Source of the DNA: Pirellulales bacterium
Lineage (GTDB): Bacteria; Planctomycetota; Planctomycetia; Pirellulales; JACPPG01
Assembly: GCA_036499395.1 (NCBI GenBank)
Contig: DASYDW010000098.1
Coordinates: 1 to 52,371 of the forward strand
Length of the DNA: 52,371 nt
Direction: 5' to 3'
A program made the position numbers and the translations under genes. This document shows positions 27,843 to 36,526 of this stretch, one piece after another (positions within the stretch are counted from its first letter, which is position 1; each line of letters starts with the position of its first letter). The notes beneath the pieces were generated by a model, which ran no database searches, was not told the DNA's origin, and was given only the letters and a program-made list of their open reading frames with translations.

Positions 27843-27856
27843 AAAAGAAACATCCG

Positions 27857-29236
27857 TCAGTCGAGAAAGCAGATGCGTTTGTTAACGTCGACGTTGACCG
27901 AATGGTAGGGTTCGGCCAGATTGCTGCGCCGAAACATCGTTTGCCGCACATGTTCCAGGTCATCGAGGCCAAGTGCGTTGTTGAAAATCGGCAGCAAATA
28001 ATCGATGCCCGTGCGCGACAGTCCCAGCCGTTCCGGATCGTAGAACGAGGCATGTGCCTGCCGTGCGTGAATCATTCCCCAGCGATCGCGGAAGTCGTTG
28101 CCGTTGATGCCGCTAACGTAAAATCCACGCTCGCGGTCATATTGCAGAATCGCGACGCCATTCACCTGTCCCTGCAGCAGCAGATCCAAGGCATGGCCAC
28201 CAAGTTGCGTGGCGTAAAACGAATCGAACAGAATCGGCCGTCCGCCACGTTGGGTGTGGCCGACTTTGCGGGTGAAGATCGCGGCCCGGGCTGATTCGTT
28301 GCGCCGCTTACTGGTGAAGTAGCTGTCTCCCATCCGTTCGATGAGGACCTGCCGGAGTGCCTCGGCCGCGCCGCTGAGGATCTTGTTTCCGGCCGGATCG
28401 GTGGAATTATGGATGGCGCCCAACTCTCGTCCGTGTTCGTCAACGATTCCTTCGGCGCAAACGATCACGACGTTCTTCTGCAACTCGTAAAGTTCAATGA
28501 CGCGCTCGACGACGCGATCGACGTTCAATGGAACTTCCGGAATCAGCACCATGTCCGGCTGGCCATAGGCGGAGCCCAGGGCCAGGTAGCCGGAATGCCG
28601 GCCCATGACTTCTACAATCGCGATGCGCCGATGGCTTTCAGCCGTGGTGCGAATGCGCTGCACGCCGCCGGCCGAAACATAGACCGCCGTGGCAAAGCCG
28701 GGCGTAACGTAGTTGATAACGTGGTCGAGTTCGAATTTCGTCCGCGAGGGTGTCCGTTGGTAGCGATATCCGGGCGGAGCTTCGCACGGCTCGCGCTGCC
28801 ACTCGTCGGGCTCGTGCCGATAGTTCAGTCCCAGGTCGTTATCGATCGTCTTTGGTGCCAGGACCGTCGGAAAGTAGTCGGAGAGGACCTGCATACCGCT
28901 GAGCGTGCCGTCGCCCCCGATGCAGATCAGCCCCTCGACCCCCAGCCGTTTCATCCGATCGGCGATTTCCTCGATCGTGCCACGGTCGCGAGGGTCGACG
29001 TAGTCGCGCGACGCCCCGATGATCGTGCCACCATAGTTGGGGTTAAGCTCGGGAATCGTCGTGAAAAGCGGGTTGAGCCGTAGGTGAGGAACCCGCGGGT
29101 TGAATAGGCTGCTGAAGCCTTTGATGAAGCCCAGCACCTCAATTTTGCATTGATTTGCCCGGACGACGGCCCCGTAAATCGTGGCGTTGAGAGCGGGCGT
29201 ATCGCCGCCGGCGGTAAGAATGCCGATGCGTTTCAT
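27857..29236 (-). CDS. 6-phosphofructokinase with mixed ATP/PPi signature and an insertion
   Basis: Phosphorylates fructose 6-phosphate to the 1,6-bisphosphate. The 459 residues exceed the 320 of the E. coli enzyme. Motifs: GILTAGGDTPALN at the N-terminus, IGGDGT (107-111), PKTIDND with catalytic Asp132, and MGRHSGY. Phosphoryl-donor choice in this family is tied to two positions. Here the first is Gly (as in ATP enzymes) and the second is Lys129 (as in PPi enzymes), the pairing also known in trypanosome-type ATP-dependent enzymes; the donor is therefore uncertain. About 30 extra residues (roughly 137-170, GLNYRHEPDEWQ onward) follow the catalytic loop. The start is the ATG matching the family N-terminus; the frame extends 30 codons upstream without support. 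It is the first gene of an operon with ppc. Confidence 0.93.
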   Translation of the reverse strand: MKRIGILTAGGDTPALNATIYGAVVRANQCKIEVLGFIKGFSSLFNPRVPHLRLNPLFTTIPELNPNYGGTIIGASRDYVDPRDRGTIEEIADRMKRLGVEGLICIGGDGTLSGMQVLSDYFPTVLAPKTIDNDLGLNYRHEPDEWQREPCEAPPGYRYQRTPSRTKFELDHVINYVTPGFATAVYVSAGGVQRIRTTAESHRRIAIVEVMGRHSGYLALGSAYGQPDMVLIPEVPLNVDRVVERVIELYELQKNVVIVCAEGIVDEHGRELGAIHNSTDPAGNKILSGAAEALRQVLIERMGDSYFTSKRRNESARAAIFTRKVGHTQRGGRPILFDSFYATQLGGHALDLLLQGQVNGVAILQYDRERGFYVSGINGNDFRDRWGMIHARQAHASFYDPERLGLSRTGIDYLLPIFNNALGLDDLEHVRQTMFRRSNLAEPYHSVNVDVNKRICFLD

Positions 29237-29710
29237 GCGTTTGTGTTCAGGGTGACGTCGAAGCAGCCCGCCTTTCAGAAGCAAAGGCCGTACCAAGCTA
29301 CCGGCGCCCGCGACCCACGGCGTCATTGGCGAAGAAAAGCACTAGCGCCACCGCAGTTTGCAGAGCGCGACCGCATTTCGGGCCTGGGTAAGACCTGGCT
29401 TCGTGGCCGGAATAGCAAGTTGCACGGGTGAAGTTTTGAGCGGTGACTGCCTACAGCATTAGCAGTCACGGCGGGAAGATTAGTGATTCGCGCGTTCCTG
29501 TCGATTTTTGCGCGCCGTGCAGTCGGGCAATTGACGATCGATTTGTGCCGTGGTGCATTGACTTTATGACGGGCCAAATTGGCCCGGATGTGTCGGTTGC
29601 GAAATGGTTTCGCGCGAGCGGCATGTAAAGTGCCTCATGCGGCGGACGCAGAGGGCGGCACAGAGACGTTTTGCGCCCTCGCTCCCTTAGCCCTCGGGGA
29701 AGCATCCACC
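29237..29710. other. divergent promoter region between pfk-ppc and the glucan phosphorylase gene
   Basis: A 475-base region that must hold the promoters of both the minus-strand pfk-ppc unit and the plus-strand phosphorylase gene. TTGACG (29531-29536) and TTGACT (29558-29563) resemble -35 boxes, but no matching -10 was found at normal spacing. The dyad at 29570-29586 is listed separately. The phosphorylase reading frame stays open back to 29579, so the first part of the leader could be translated if an earlier start were used. Confidence 0.45.
29570..29586. promoter_or_regulatory. 8-1-8 dyad, possible operator
   Basis: CGGGCCAA and TTGGCCCG form a perfect inverted repeat around one central base. 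It lies directly after a TTGACT box and 125 bases before the phosphorylase start, in the intergenic region shared with pfk-ppc. Its symmetry and position suit a dimeric regulator; the regulator is unknown. Confidence 0.4.
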
Positions 29711-32377
29711 ATGAGCCTGCTCGATCATCCTGCCGTGGACCCTACAATCGCAAGTTCCGCTCCCTCGACCATCGAGGCCCTCAATCAGCTTGTTCCCGGT
29801 GCCGGAGATCCGGCCGGCACATTGAACAGCGTCGTCCAGGCGATCCAACAGCATTTTCAGACCGACGTCTGCTCGATCTACCTGATCAAGCCGGATCGGG
29901 CGAATCTGGTCCTCGCGGCCACCGTTGGCCTGCGGCCGGAAAGTGTTGGCCGCGTTTCGATGAAGCTGCACGAAGGGCTAACTGGCCTAGCTGCCGAGCA
30001 GTTGCGGCCGATTGTCGTCGACGATGCCCCGCGTCACCCTCGCTTTAAGTACTTCGCCGAGGCTGGCGAGGAGCCCTATCGCTCGTTTGTCGGCGTGCCG
30101 CTCTTGGATCAGGGCGTGATTCAGGGAGTGCTGGTCGTGCAAACGCGCGACTCGCGTAGCTTTTCACGTGACGAAACAGCCATGATGGTCGCAGCGGCCA
30201 ACCAGGTCGCGCCGATCGTCACCGAGGCGCGGACTCTCGAGCAATTTATTGCCCCGGCCTACGAACGTATTTGGGCCTTGGCGCGGAATCTATGGTGGAG
30301 TTGGGACCCGGTTGCCGAGTCGCTCTTTCGCGAGTTGGATCCGGTCCGCTGGCGCGAGCTGGATCACAATCCGATCGCGCTGTTGAGCGAAATCTCGATG
30401 GAACAGCTCGAAGAGCGCTCGCGGCGGCACGTGCTACATAGCAGCTTGAATTACACCTACCGCCGCTTTCAGGAGTACGTCAAATCCGACGACACCTGGG
30501 GCGCGGCCCATGCCGGTGTGCTACGCGCCCGGCCCGTGATTTATTTCTCGGCCGAATTCGGTTTGCACGAGTCGTTGCCCATTTACTCGGGTGGACTCGG
30601 GATCCTGGCCGGCGACCATTTCAAAAGCGCAAGCGACCTGGGCGTGCCGCTTGTCGGAATGGGGCTGTTTTATGACCAGGGATACTTCCGCCAGCACCTG
30701 ACAACCGAAGGATGGCAGAGCGAAGACTACCTGGAAGTCGATGTCAAAAAATTGCCGATGGAGTTGGCGCTGGGACGTGACCAGCGTCCTATTACCGTGG
30801 CGATGGAGACGCGAACCGGTCAGCTATTCGCTCGTGTTTGGCGAGTTTCTGTTGGCCGTAACACGCTCTACCTGCTCGATTCGGACGTCGATGGCAACGC
30901 ACCCGAGGATCGCGATCTAACGGCCCGGCTCTACGGAGGTGACCAACGCGTCCGCATTCGCCAGGAATTGCTGCTGGGTGTCGGCGGAGTGCGCGCCCTC
31001 GAGGCGTTGGGCATCGTCCCAGGCGTCTTGCATCTGAACGAGGGACATAGCGCTTTCGCTTGCCTAGAAATGGTCCGCCAGCGGATGCAGCGCGAAGGGA
31101 TCAGCTTTGAAGAGGCGCGGCGCCGCGTGGCGAGACAAGTTGTTTTCACAACGCACACACCGGTCCCGGCCGGCCATGACCGTTTTCCGGAGTCGCTGAT
31201 CGAAGAACATTTGGGCCCGCTGCGCGACGGATTGGGCGTCAGCGCCGACGACTTAATGTCACAAGGGCGGGTCGACGTCGGCAACCCGGAAGAGGATTTC
31301 TGCATGACGGTGCTGGCGCTAAAGAACTCGCGCCGCGCGAACGCCGTGGCTTCCCTGCACGGCGACGTCAGCCGAGCTATGTGGCAGTGTTTGTACCCTG
31401 GCCGCTCGGAAGACGAAGTGCCCATCGATCATGTTACCAACGGAATTCATGTTCCGAGTTGGCTCGCACCGCAAATGCGGCAATTGTACGATCGGCACCT
31501 GGGGCCCGAATGGATTCGCCGCAGCAGCGATCCGACGCTTTGGGACAAAATTCCCTCGATCGACAACGGCGAATTGTGGGAAACGCATCAGGTCTTGAAA
31601 AGCGAGCTGATCAGCTTTGTCCGTGGCCGTGCCATGCGGCAAGCCGAGCAACGAGGCGAGCCGCGCGAGACTGTTCAGCGGCTGGGACGCGCACTGAGTC
31701 CGGACGCACTGACCATCGGCTTCGCCCGGCGCTTTGCCACCTATAAGCGGGCGAACCTGCTGTTCCAGGACCTCGAACAAATTGCCGCCCTGCTGAACGA
31801 CCCTCAACTACCGGTGCAGATCATCTTCGCGGGTAAGGCGCATCCACGCGATATCCCCGGCAAGGAGGTCCTGCAGGAGATTGCCCAGTTTACGCGTGAT
31901 CCGCAGTTTCTCGGTAAGATCATGTTTGTCGAGAACTATGACATCAACGTTGGGGAGCACCTGGTTCAGGGCGTCGACCTGTGGCTCAACACGCCGCGTC
32001 GTCCGTTGGAAGCCTCGGGCACCAGCGGCATGAAAGTGGTGCTCAACGGCGGGCTGAATTTCTCGGTCCTCGATGGTTGGTGGGCCGAGGCATACGATGG
32101 CAACAATGGCTTCGCCGTCGGCACGGGAGACACGCATGTGTTGACCGACGTCCACGATCGCTTCGATGCCGACTCGCTGTACGGCGTGTTGGCCAACGAG
32201 GTGATTCCGCTGTTCTACAACCGCGATCAGGATGGGCTGCCGATCGCCTGGATCGCGCGGATGAAGGCCGCGATCCGCACGCTTGGCTGGCGCTTCAATG
32301 CCGATCGCATGGTGCGCGATTACGTCGAGAAGTGCTACATCCCCGCGGCCGGCGGGCGCTCGAGTGGCGTGCGCTAG
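29711..32377 (+). CDS. glgP: alpha-glucan phosphorylase with N-terminal PtsP-like GAF domain
   Basis: An 888-residue fusion. Residues about 38-172 form a GAF sensor domain (TDVCSIYLIKPD, EGLTGL, HPRFKY, FVGVPLL, GVLVVQTR) that strongly recalls the GAF domain of nitrogen-PTS enzyme I (PtsP). Residues about 180-888 are an alpha-glucan phosphorylase, which releases glucose 1-phosphate from glycogen or maltodextrin using phosphate. Signatures: YFSAEFGLHESLPIYSGGLG, TTHTPVPAGHD, GFARRFATYKRA and ASGTSGMK with PLP-binding Lys775. The ATG at 29711 is preferred (GGGGAAG upstream; GAF homology begins soon after). It diverges from pfk-ppc and is followed by a hairpin terminator. The GAF domain implies that glycogen breakdown is gated by a small molecule; that is inference. 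Confidence 0.9.
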   Translation: MSLLDHPAVDPTIASSAPSTIEALNQLVPGAGDPAGTLNSVVQAIQQHFQTDVCSIYLIKPDRANLVLAATVGLRPESVGRVSMKLHEGLTGLAAEQLRPIVVDDAPRHPRFKYFAEAGEEPYRSFVGVPLLDQGVIQGVLVVQTRDSRSFSRDETAMMVAAANQVAPIVTEARTLEQFIAPAYERIWALARNLWWSWDPVAESLFRELDPVRWRELDHNPIALLSEISMEQLEERSRRHVLHSSLNYTYRRFQEYVKSDDTWGAAHAGVLRARPVIYFSAEFGLHESLPIYSGGLGILAGDHFKSASDLGVPLVGMGLFYDQGYFRQHLTTEGWQSEDYLEVDVKKLPMELALGRDQRPITVAMETRTGQLFARVWRVSVGRNTLYLLDSDVDGNAPEDRDLTARLYGGDQRVRIRQELLLGVGGVRALEALGIVPGVLHLNEGHSAFACLEMVRQRMQREGISFEEARRRVARQVVFTTHTPVPAGHDRFPESLIEEHLGPLRDGLGVSADDLMSQGRVDVGNPEEDFCMTVLALKNSRRANAVASLHGDVSRAMWQCLYPGRSEDEVPIDHVTNGIHVPSWLAPQMRQLYDRHLGPEWIRRSSDPTLWDKIPSIDNGELWETHQVLKSELISFVRGRAMRQAEQRGEPRETVQRLGRALSPDALTIGFARRFATYKRANLLFQDLEQIAALLNDPQLPVQIIFAGKAHPRDIPGKEVLQEIAQFTRDPQFLGKIMFVENYDINVGEHLVQGVDLWLNTPRRPLEASGTSGMKVVLNGGLNFSVLDGWWAEAYDGNNGFAVGTGDTHVLTDVHDRFDADSLYGVLANEVIPLFYNRDQDGLPIAWIARMKAAIRTLGWRFNADRMVRDYVEKCYIPAAGGRSSGVR

Positions 32378-32395
32378 TTCTCGCCTGAAATGGAT

Positions 32396-32440
32396 AACGT
32401 GTCGCGCGACAGCGCGCGCACGTTTCCATTCTTTCTTTCC
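32396..32440 (+). terminator. terminator downstream of the glucan phosphorylase gene
   Basis: Arms AACGTG-T-CGCGCG and CGCGCG-CACGTT pair as two 6-bp helices with one bulged base and a 4-base loop. The hairpin is followed by a T-rich tract (TTCCATTCTTTCTTTCC). It starts 18 bases after the stop codon. The tract is broken by C residues, so it may be less efficient than the other terminators here. Confidence 0.7.
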
Positions 32441-33046
32441 GCTCCGAACGCCGCGCCCGTGGTCGTGCTGACCCGTCAGCACTCTTTTCATTGGTCGCTG
32501 TGCCTCGTTGGCAATCGTAACGGCCGCGTGTTGCTATTCGCTGCGCCGATCGATTCATACTCAGGTGGTCGTCCTTTAAACGGCTGCGTGTTCACTGCGC
32601 TTTACGTCCGATTTTCGAATTATTTTTCATGATTTCGAGAGCGGGGAATTCGTTCGCGCTGTTTTCTATTTGCAGCCTAAGCGATTAGTTTTCGATGAAT
32701 TCCACCATCAAAATGTTGGACGTGGAACATCTCGTAAGTCATTAGGGTCTCTCTACTAACATGGGAAATGCGCATGCAGAAACAGCCTGATTCCTGGAAC
32801 GATTCTCCGGACTATCGAGCTAGGGTATTTCCTCTATGCTTCCGATTCTCACAGAAGTAACGCTTCTAACTCGCCTCACTCGATCGGCGAAGTCTTGCAC
32901 GCGGCCCGGCAGGGGGGTCGTTATTTTTTGACTTGTCGACAAAGCTGGTGTGAACACAGGATCCACGGGATGGCTCCTGTCTGTCTTGCGCGACTTCGGT
33001 AGAGTTTGCACAAGGCGGTTGTGGTCAGTAGTATTTGGAACGGAGA
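32441..33046. other. intergenic region upstream of the choice-of-anchor gene
   Basis: About 600 bases with no supported gene. It is locally richer in A+T (32620-32760) than its surroundings, as expected of a promoter and leader. The only plus-strand frame (32390-32632) contains the terminator and has no family features. Confidence 0.4.
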
Positions 33047-34111
33047 ATGCCAGTGAATCGGTCGCGAGGTAATTTCGGTCTTTCTGCAGGACTCTCGGTC
33101 CTGCTCTGTGCAGCGCTTGGCGTGATGCCGGCGTTTGCAGGTCCTGTAGCTCTTGGACCCGCCGGAGATTTCAACATCTTCGTTTTCGGCGACGACACAC
33201 AAGGCAATAGCGATACCGAAGGGCGCGTAGCCGTCGGTGGAAACGCATTTTTCAGCGCCAGCGGCTGGACGATCGGCACGCAGGCCTCAGGCTCGACGAC
33301 GAATTTGATCGTCGGCGGCAGTCTCTCGAATCAGTTCAATACCGTACGCGGCAATGTACTAGTCAACGGTAACGTCAGTTGGACGGGACCCACGATCCAA
33401 GGCTCGTTGGCCGTTAACGGCAACGCTTCGTTTGGCAATAGTGGTGGCCAGATCAATGGCCCCGTCGACGTTTTCGGAACCTATTCCGCGCCGAACTACT
33501 TTCCCTCCAACCAGAATCCGGCTACTGTCACGCCGCTGCCGTTTAATTTCGCCAGCGTCAAGACGCAACTGCAGAATGAGTCGAATTACCTTGCTTCTCT
33601 GACGCCGAACGGCACCACGGCAATTAACTTCCAGGCTGTGTCGTTAACGGCAACCGGACCGCAGGGACTGTACGTCTTTGACGTAACTGGCGCCCAACTC
33701 GCGGCTGCTGCCAACCACGGGCTGTCGATTTCGGCTCCCTCCGGATCGACCGTGGTGGTAAACGTGGACGGCACTGCGGATTCGTTCCAGAGCATGGGCA
33801 TCTCGCTCGCGGGCGTCGACAATCAGCACGTGCTGTACAACTTCTCGCAAGCCACGAGCTTGACGGTAAACCAGATTGGCATCGAGGGGACGATTTTGGC
33901 CCCCAATGCGGCCGTGAATTTTGCGGGCGGGCAGATCAACGGCAGCCTCATCGCGCAGAGCGTTACGGGTCAAGGCGAAAGCCATCTGCACCTGTTCGTC
34001 GGTAACTTGCCGGTCAACCCGATTCCCGAGCCCTCGACCTTCGTGCTGGCCGCTTGCGGCTTGGCAGCGTTTGCGGGCATCAAGGCGTATCGTCGCCGCG
34101 CAGGCAAGTAG
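33047..34111 (+). CDS. choice-of-anchor-A domain protein with PEP-CTERM tail
   Basis: A 354-residue surface protein. The signal peptide ends near MPAFAG. The main domain has FNIFVFGD, SDTEGRVAVGGNAF, a stretch of short Gly/Asn-rich repeats (NGNVSWTG, NGNASFGN) and, towards the end, NQHVLYNFSQAT and GIEGTILAPNAAVNFAGGQI. These are the hallmarks of the choice-of-anchor-A domain, found attached to various sorting tails. Here the tail is PEP-CTERM: IPEPSTFV, a hydrophobic helix and KAYRRRAGK. It is probably exported and processed by an exosortase. The start is the ATG, with GGAA 6 bases upstream, not the TTG four codons earlier. A textbook terminator follows. Confidence 0.88.
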   Translation: MPVNRSRGNFGLSAGLSVLLCAALGVMPAFAGPVALGPAGDFNIFVFGDDTQGNSDTEGRVAVGGNAFFSASGWTIGTQASGSTTNLIVGGSLSNQFNTVRGNVLVNGNVSWTGPTIQGSLAVNGNASFGNSGGQINGPVDVFGTYSAPNYFPSNQNPATVTPLPFNFASVKTQLQNESNYLASLTPNGTTAINFQAVSLTATGPQGLYVFDVTGAQLAAAANHGLSISAPSGSTVVVNVDGTADSFQSMGISLAGVDNQHVLYNFSQATSLTVNQIGIEGTILAPNAAVNFAGGQINGSLIAQSVTGQGESHLHLFVGNLPVNPIPEPSTFVLAACGLAAFAGIKAYRRRAGK

Positions 34112-34156
34112 GCGTTTCTGATCCGTAATCGACAGATCGGACTGCAATTCGAATCG

Positions 34157-34191
34157 AGGCGTGTCGTGCCAATGCACGGCACGCCTTTTTT
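34157..34191 (+). terminator. intrinsic terminator of the choice-of-anchor gene
   Basis: AGGCGTG and CACGCCT form the base of the stem and CGTGC/GCACG the upper part, separated by one mismatch, with a 4-base loop. A run of six T residues follows (34186-34191). It lies 45 bases after the stop codon. Confidence 0.92.
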
Positions 34192-34390
34192 GTTGGTCCT
34201 AATTGCCCGATTGATAGACGAGGCCAATGATCGCGCACCGATGGTCGTGGTTGTCGCGTCGAAGTCGTCCAGATACAATCACGTCAGTTAGCGCGGATTT
34301 GGGTTACGCGTCCTGGCACACCTTCAGGCGGCTTCCCAGCAGGCGGTTCGCGCGCGACGCACCGTCTCTCGTTCCTGCTGGGATTCTGTT

Positions 34391-35428
34391 ATGCCGCGTC
34401 CCTCTGACTGTATTGGTCAACCAACGGCCGAAAGTGAATCGTCGGATTCCGCCATTTCAACGGGCGAGACAGCCAGCGATCCGGGAGACATGGGTACTGC
34501 CGGGCTGCCGGGCCGGCACGTCCTTGAGATCGACATCGTCCGCGGCCTCAGTCAGCGCTCGGACGCGCGAGGATTTCTGCGCTTCGGCACGCACCTGGCG
34601 TGCTTATTTGCGACCGGCACACTGATTTGGCTGGCCCGGCCGCATTGGTACTTGCTGATTCCCGCCATGATCCTGCATGGTTTCGGGATCGTGACGATGT
34701 TTGCCCCGATGCACGAATGCATCCATCGCACGGCGTTCAAGACACGACAACTGAACGATCTGTTTGGCTGGATCGCGGGCCTGATTTGCTTTTACAACGC
34801 GACCTATTACCGCCGCTATCACACCTGGCATCATCGCTACACGCAAGACCTCGAGCGCGATCCCGAGTTATCCACGCCGCGCCCACGGCACGTGCTGGAT
34901 TACGTGATTCACGTGAGCGGCCTACCATTTTGGTTCGCCAAGCCGCGCGAATTGGTAATGATCGCCTGCGGCCGAACGCGGCACTTGCCCTACATTACCG
35001 ACGATTCTCGCCGCGCCGTGACGTTATCTGGTGCGGCGCAGGTCGGCGTTTACTTTGCGGCGATCGCGGTTTCGCTCGCCACGCGTAACACGGCAATTTT
35101 GTATTACTGGTTTTTGCCGGCCCTGCTGGCGCAGCCGCTGTTGCGAGCCATGCTGATTGTCGAGCATACCGGCTGCAGCGAAGACGCCAACGGTCTTACC
35201 AACACGCGCACCACACTCACGGCCTGGCCGGTGCGGCTCTACATGTGGAACATGCCATTTCACGCCGAGCATCACCTGTATCCGTCGATCCCGTTTCACC
35301 AGTTGCCGAGCGCCCATCGGAAATTGCGCGAACGGTTGATGCACTTGGCGCCCAGCTACACGGCGGCAAATCGTAGCGTTGTCCATTCGCTCTCGGTGCG
35401 CGAACCTTCGGAAACGGCCCAGGCTTGA
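34391..35428 (+). CDS. membrane fatty-acid desaturase
   Basis: A 345-residue integral membrane di-iron enzyme that introduces double bonds into acyl chains or related lipids. The three histidine boxes are visible: HECIH, HTWHH and HAEHH, with the usual spacing, and paired hydrophobic helices lie between them. An N-terminal cytoplasmic extension of about 60 Ser/Gly-rich residues precedes the first helix (FLRFGTHLACLFATGTLIWLA). Compared with acyl-CoA or acyl-lipid desaturases it is of normal size; the exact substrate (phospholipid, carotenoid or sterol-like) is not evident. The following gene starts 19 bp downstream, so the pair is probably co-transcribed. Confidence 0.9.
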   Translation: MPRPSDCIGQPTAESESSDSAISTGETASDPGDMGTAGLPGRHVLEIDIVRGLSQRSDARGFLRFGTHLACLFATGTLIWLARPHWYLLIPAMILHGFGIVTMFAPMHECIHRTAFKTRQLNDLFGWIAGLICFYNATYYRRYHTWHHRYTQDLERDPELSTPRPRHVLDYVIHVSGLPFWFAKPRELVMIACGRTRHLPYITDDSRRAVTLSGAAQVGVYFAAIAVSLATRNTAILYYWFLPALLAQPLLRAMLIVEHTGCSEDANGLTNTRTTLTAWPVRLYMWNMPFHAEHHLYPSIPFHQLPSAHRKLRERLMHLAPSYTAANRSVVHSLSVREPSETAQA

Positions 35429-35447
35429 TCCGCGGGGTAGGGGGATC

Positions 35448-36455
35448 GTGGTGGAAATTGTCGAGTTCGATACCCTGCTCTTGCGGTCGGGAGAGACAAT
35501 TCCCCGAGCGCAGCTTGCCTACCAGACCTACGGGCAGCTCAACGCCGCGAAATCGAACGCCATTCTCTATCCGACGTCCTACGGGGCGCAGCATCCGGAC
35601 ATCGAATGGTTGATCGGGCCCGATCGGATTCTTGATCCAACGCGGTACTTCGTGATCATCGTCAACATGTTCGGTAACGGACTATCAACTTCGCCTAGCA
35701 ATCTCGGCGAGCAGTGGAGTGACCGTCCGTGGCCAACATTCACGCACGTCGACAATATCGGGGCGCAGCGCCGGTTGCTGGACGAAGTCCTAGGCATCGA
35801 ACGCCTGGCATTGGTCTATGGTTGGTCGATGGGAGGACAGCAAGCCCTGCACTGGGGCGCCCTGTATCCCGATCGCGTCGAGCGCATCGCGGCAATTTGC
35901 AGCTCGGCCAAGACCTCGATTCACAATCGCGTGTTTCTCGAAGGGATTCAAGCCACGCTGACCGCAGACGCTGCCTGGAATGGCCACCGCTTCACCACTA
36001 AACCAGAACGCGGATTGCGCACCCTGGGACGCGTCTACGCAGGCTGGGCCTTGTCACAGGCCTTTTACCGCGAGCAACTGTACCGTGAGATCGGTTATGC
36101 ATCGCTCGAGGATTTTCTGATCCGCGATTGGGAAGCCAGCTTTTTGCGCCGCGATGCCGGCAACCTACTATCGATGATCGAAACCTGGAAACGGTCCGAT
36201 ATCAGCGATAACGATCGGTATCACGGCGACTTGCCGCGCGCGCTTGGTTCGATTACGGCGCGCACGTTGATCATGCCCTCGGCTACCGATTTGTACTTCA
36301 CGGCCGAAGACGCCCTGGCCGAATCACGCCTCATTCCGCACGCCCAGTTTCGTTCCATTCCTTCCCTCTGGGGGCACCGCGCAGGTAATCCCCAGAAAAG
36401 CCCGGCTGACGAAGCATTCATCCGTGCCGCGATCGCCGAATTGCTGGCTGCCTAG
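35448..36455 (+). CDS. MetX-like alpha/beta hydrolase (homoserine O-acyltransferase family)
   Basis: A 335-residue member of the homoserine O-acetyltransferase fold group. Ser127 in YGWSMGGQQ, Asp281 in PSATDLYFT and His310 in LWGHRAG form the triad. QLAYQTYGQLN and NMFGNGLSTSP are family signatures. The GTG at 35448 with GGGG upstream is preferred to the ATG at 35379, which would overlap the desaturase by 50 bases. True MetX acts in methionine synthesis, but no methionine genes lie here, and many relatives are hydrolases or acyltransferases of other substrates. I therefore give no gene symbol. Confidence 0.85.
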   Translation: MVEIVEFDTLLLRSGETIPRAQLAYQTYGQLNAAKSNAILYPTSYGAQHPDIEWLIGPDRILDPTRYFVIIVNMFGNGLSTSPSNLGEQWSDRPWPTFTHVDNIGAQRRLLDEVLGIERLALVYGWSMGGQQALHWGALYPDRVERIAAICSSAKTSIHNRVFLEGIQATLTADAAWNGHRFTTKPERGLRTLGRVYAGWALSQAFYREQLYREIGYASLEDFLIRDWEASFLRRDAGNLLSMIETWKRSDISDNDRYHGDLPRALGSITARTLIMPSATDLYFTAEDALAESRLIPHAQFRSIPSLWGHRAGNPQKSPADEAFIRAAIAELLAA

Positions 36456-36526
36456 CAATCCTGCACGCTGCCGATCGACAAGTGTCTTCGCGGCCGCGGC
36501 AGGCCTATACACCGAAGGTGCGAATC

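Noticed and set aside
32390..32632. Plus-strand frame of 80 codons after the phosphorylase gene
   Set aside because: It contains the terminator hairpin, has no ribosome site and resembles nothing known.
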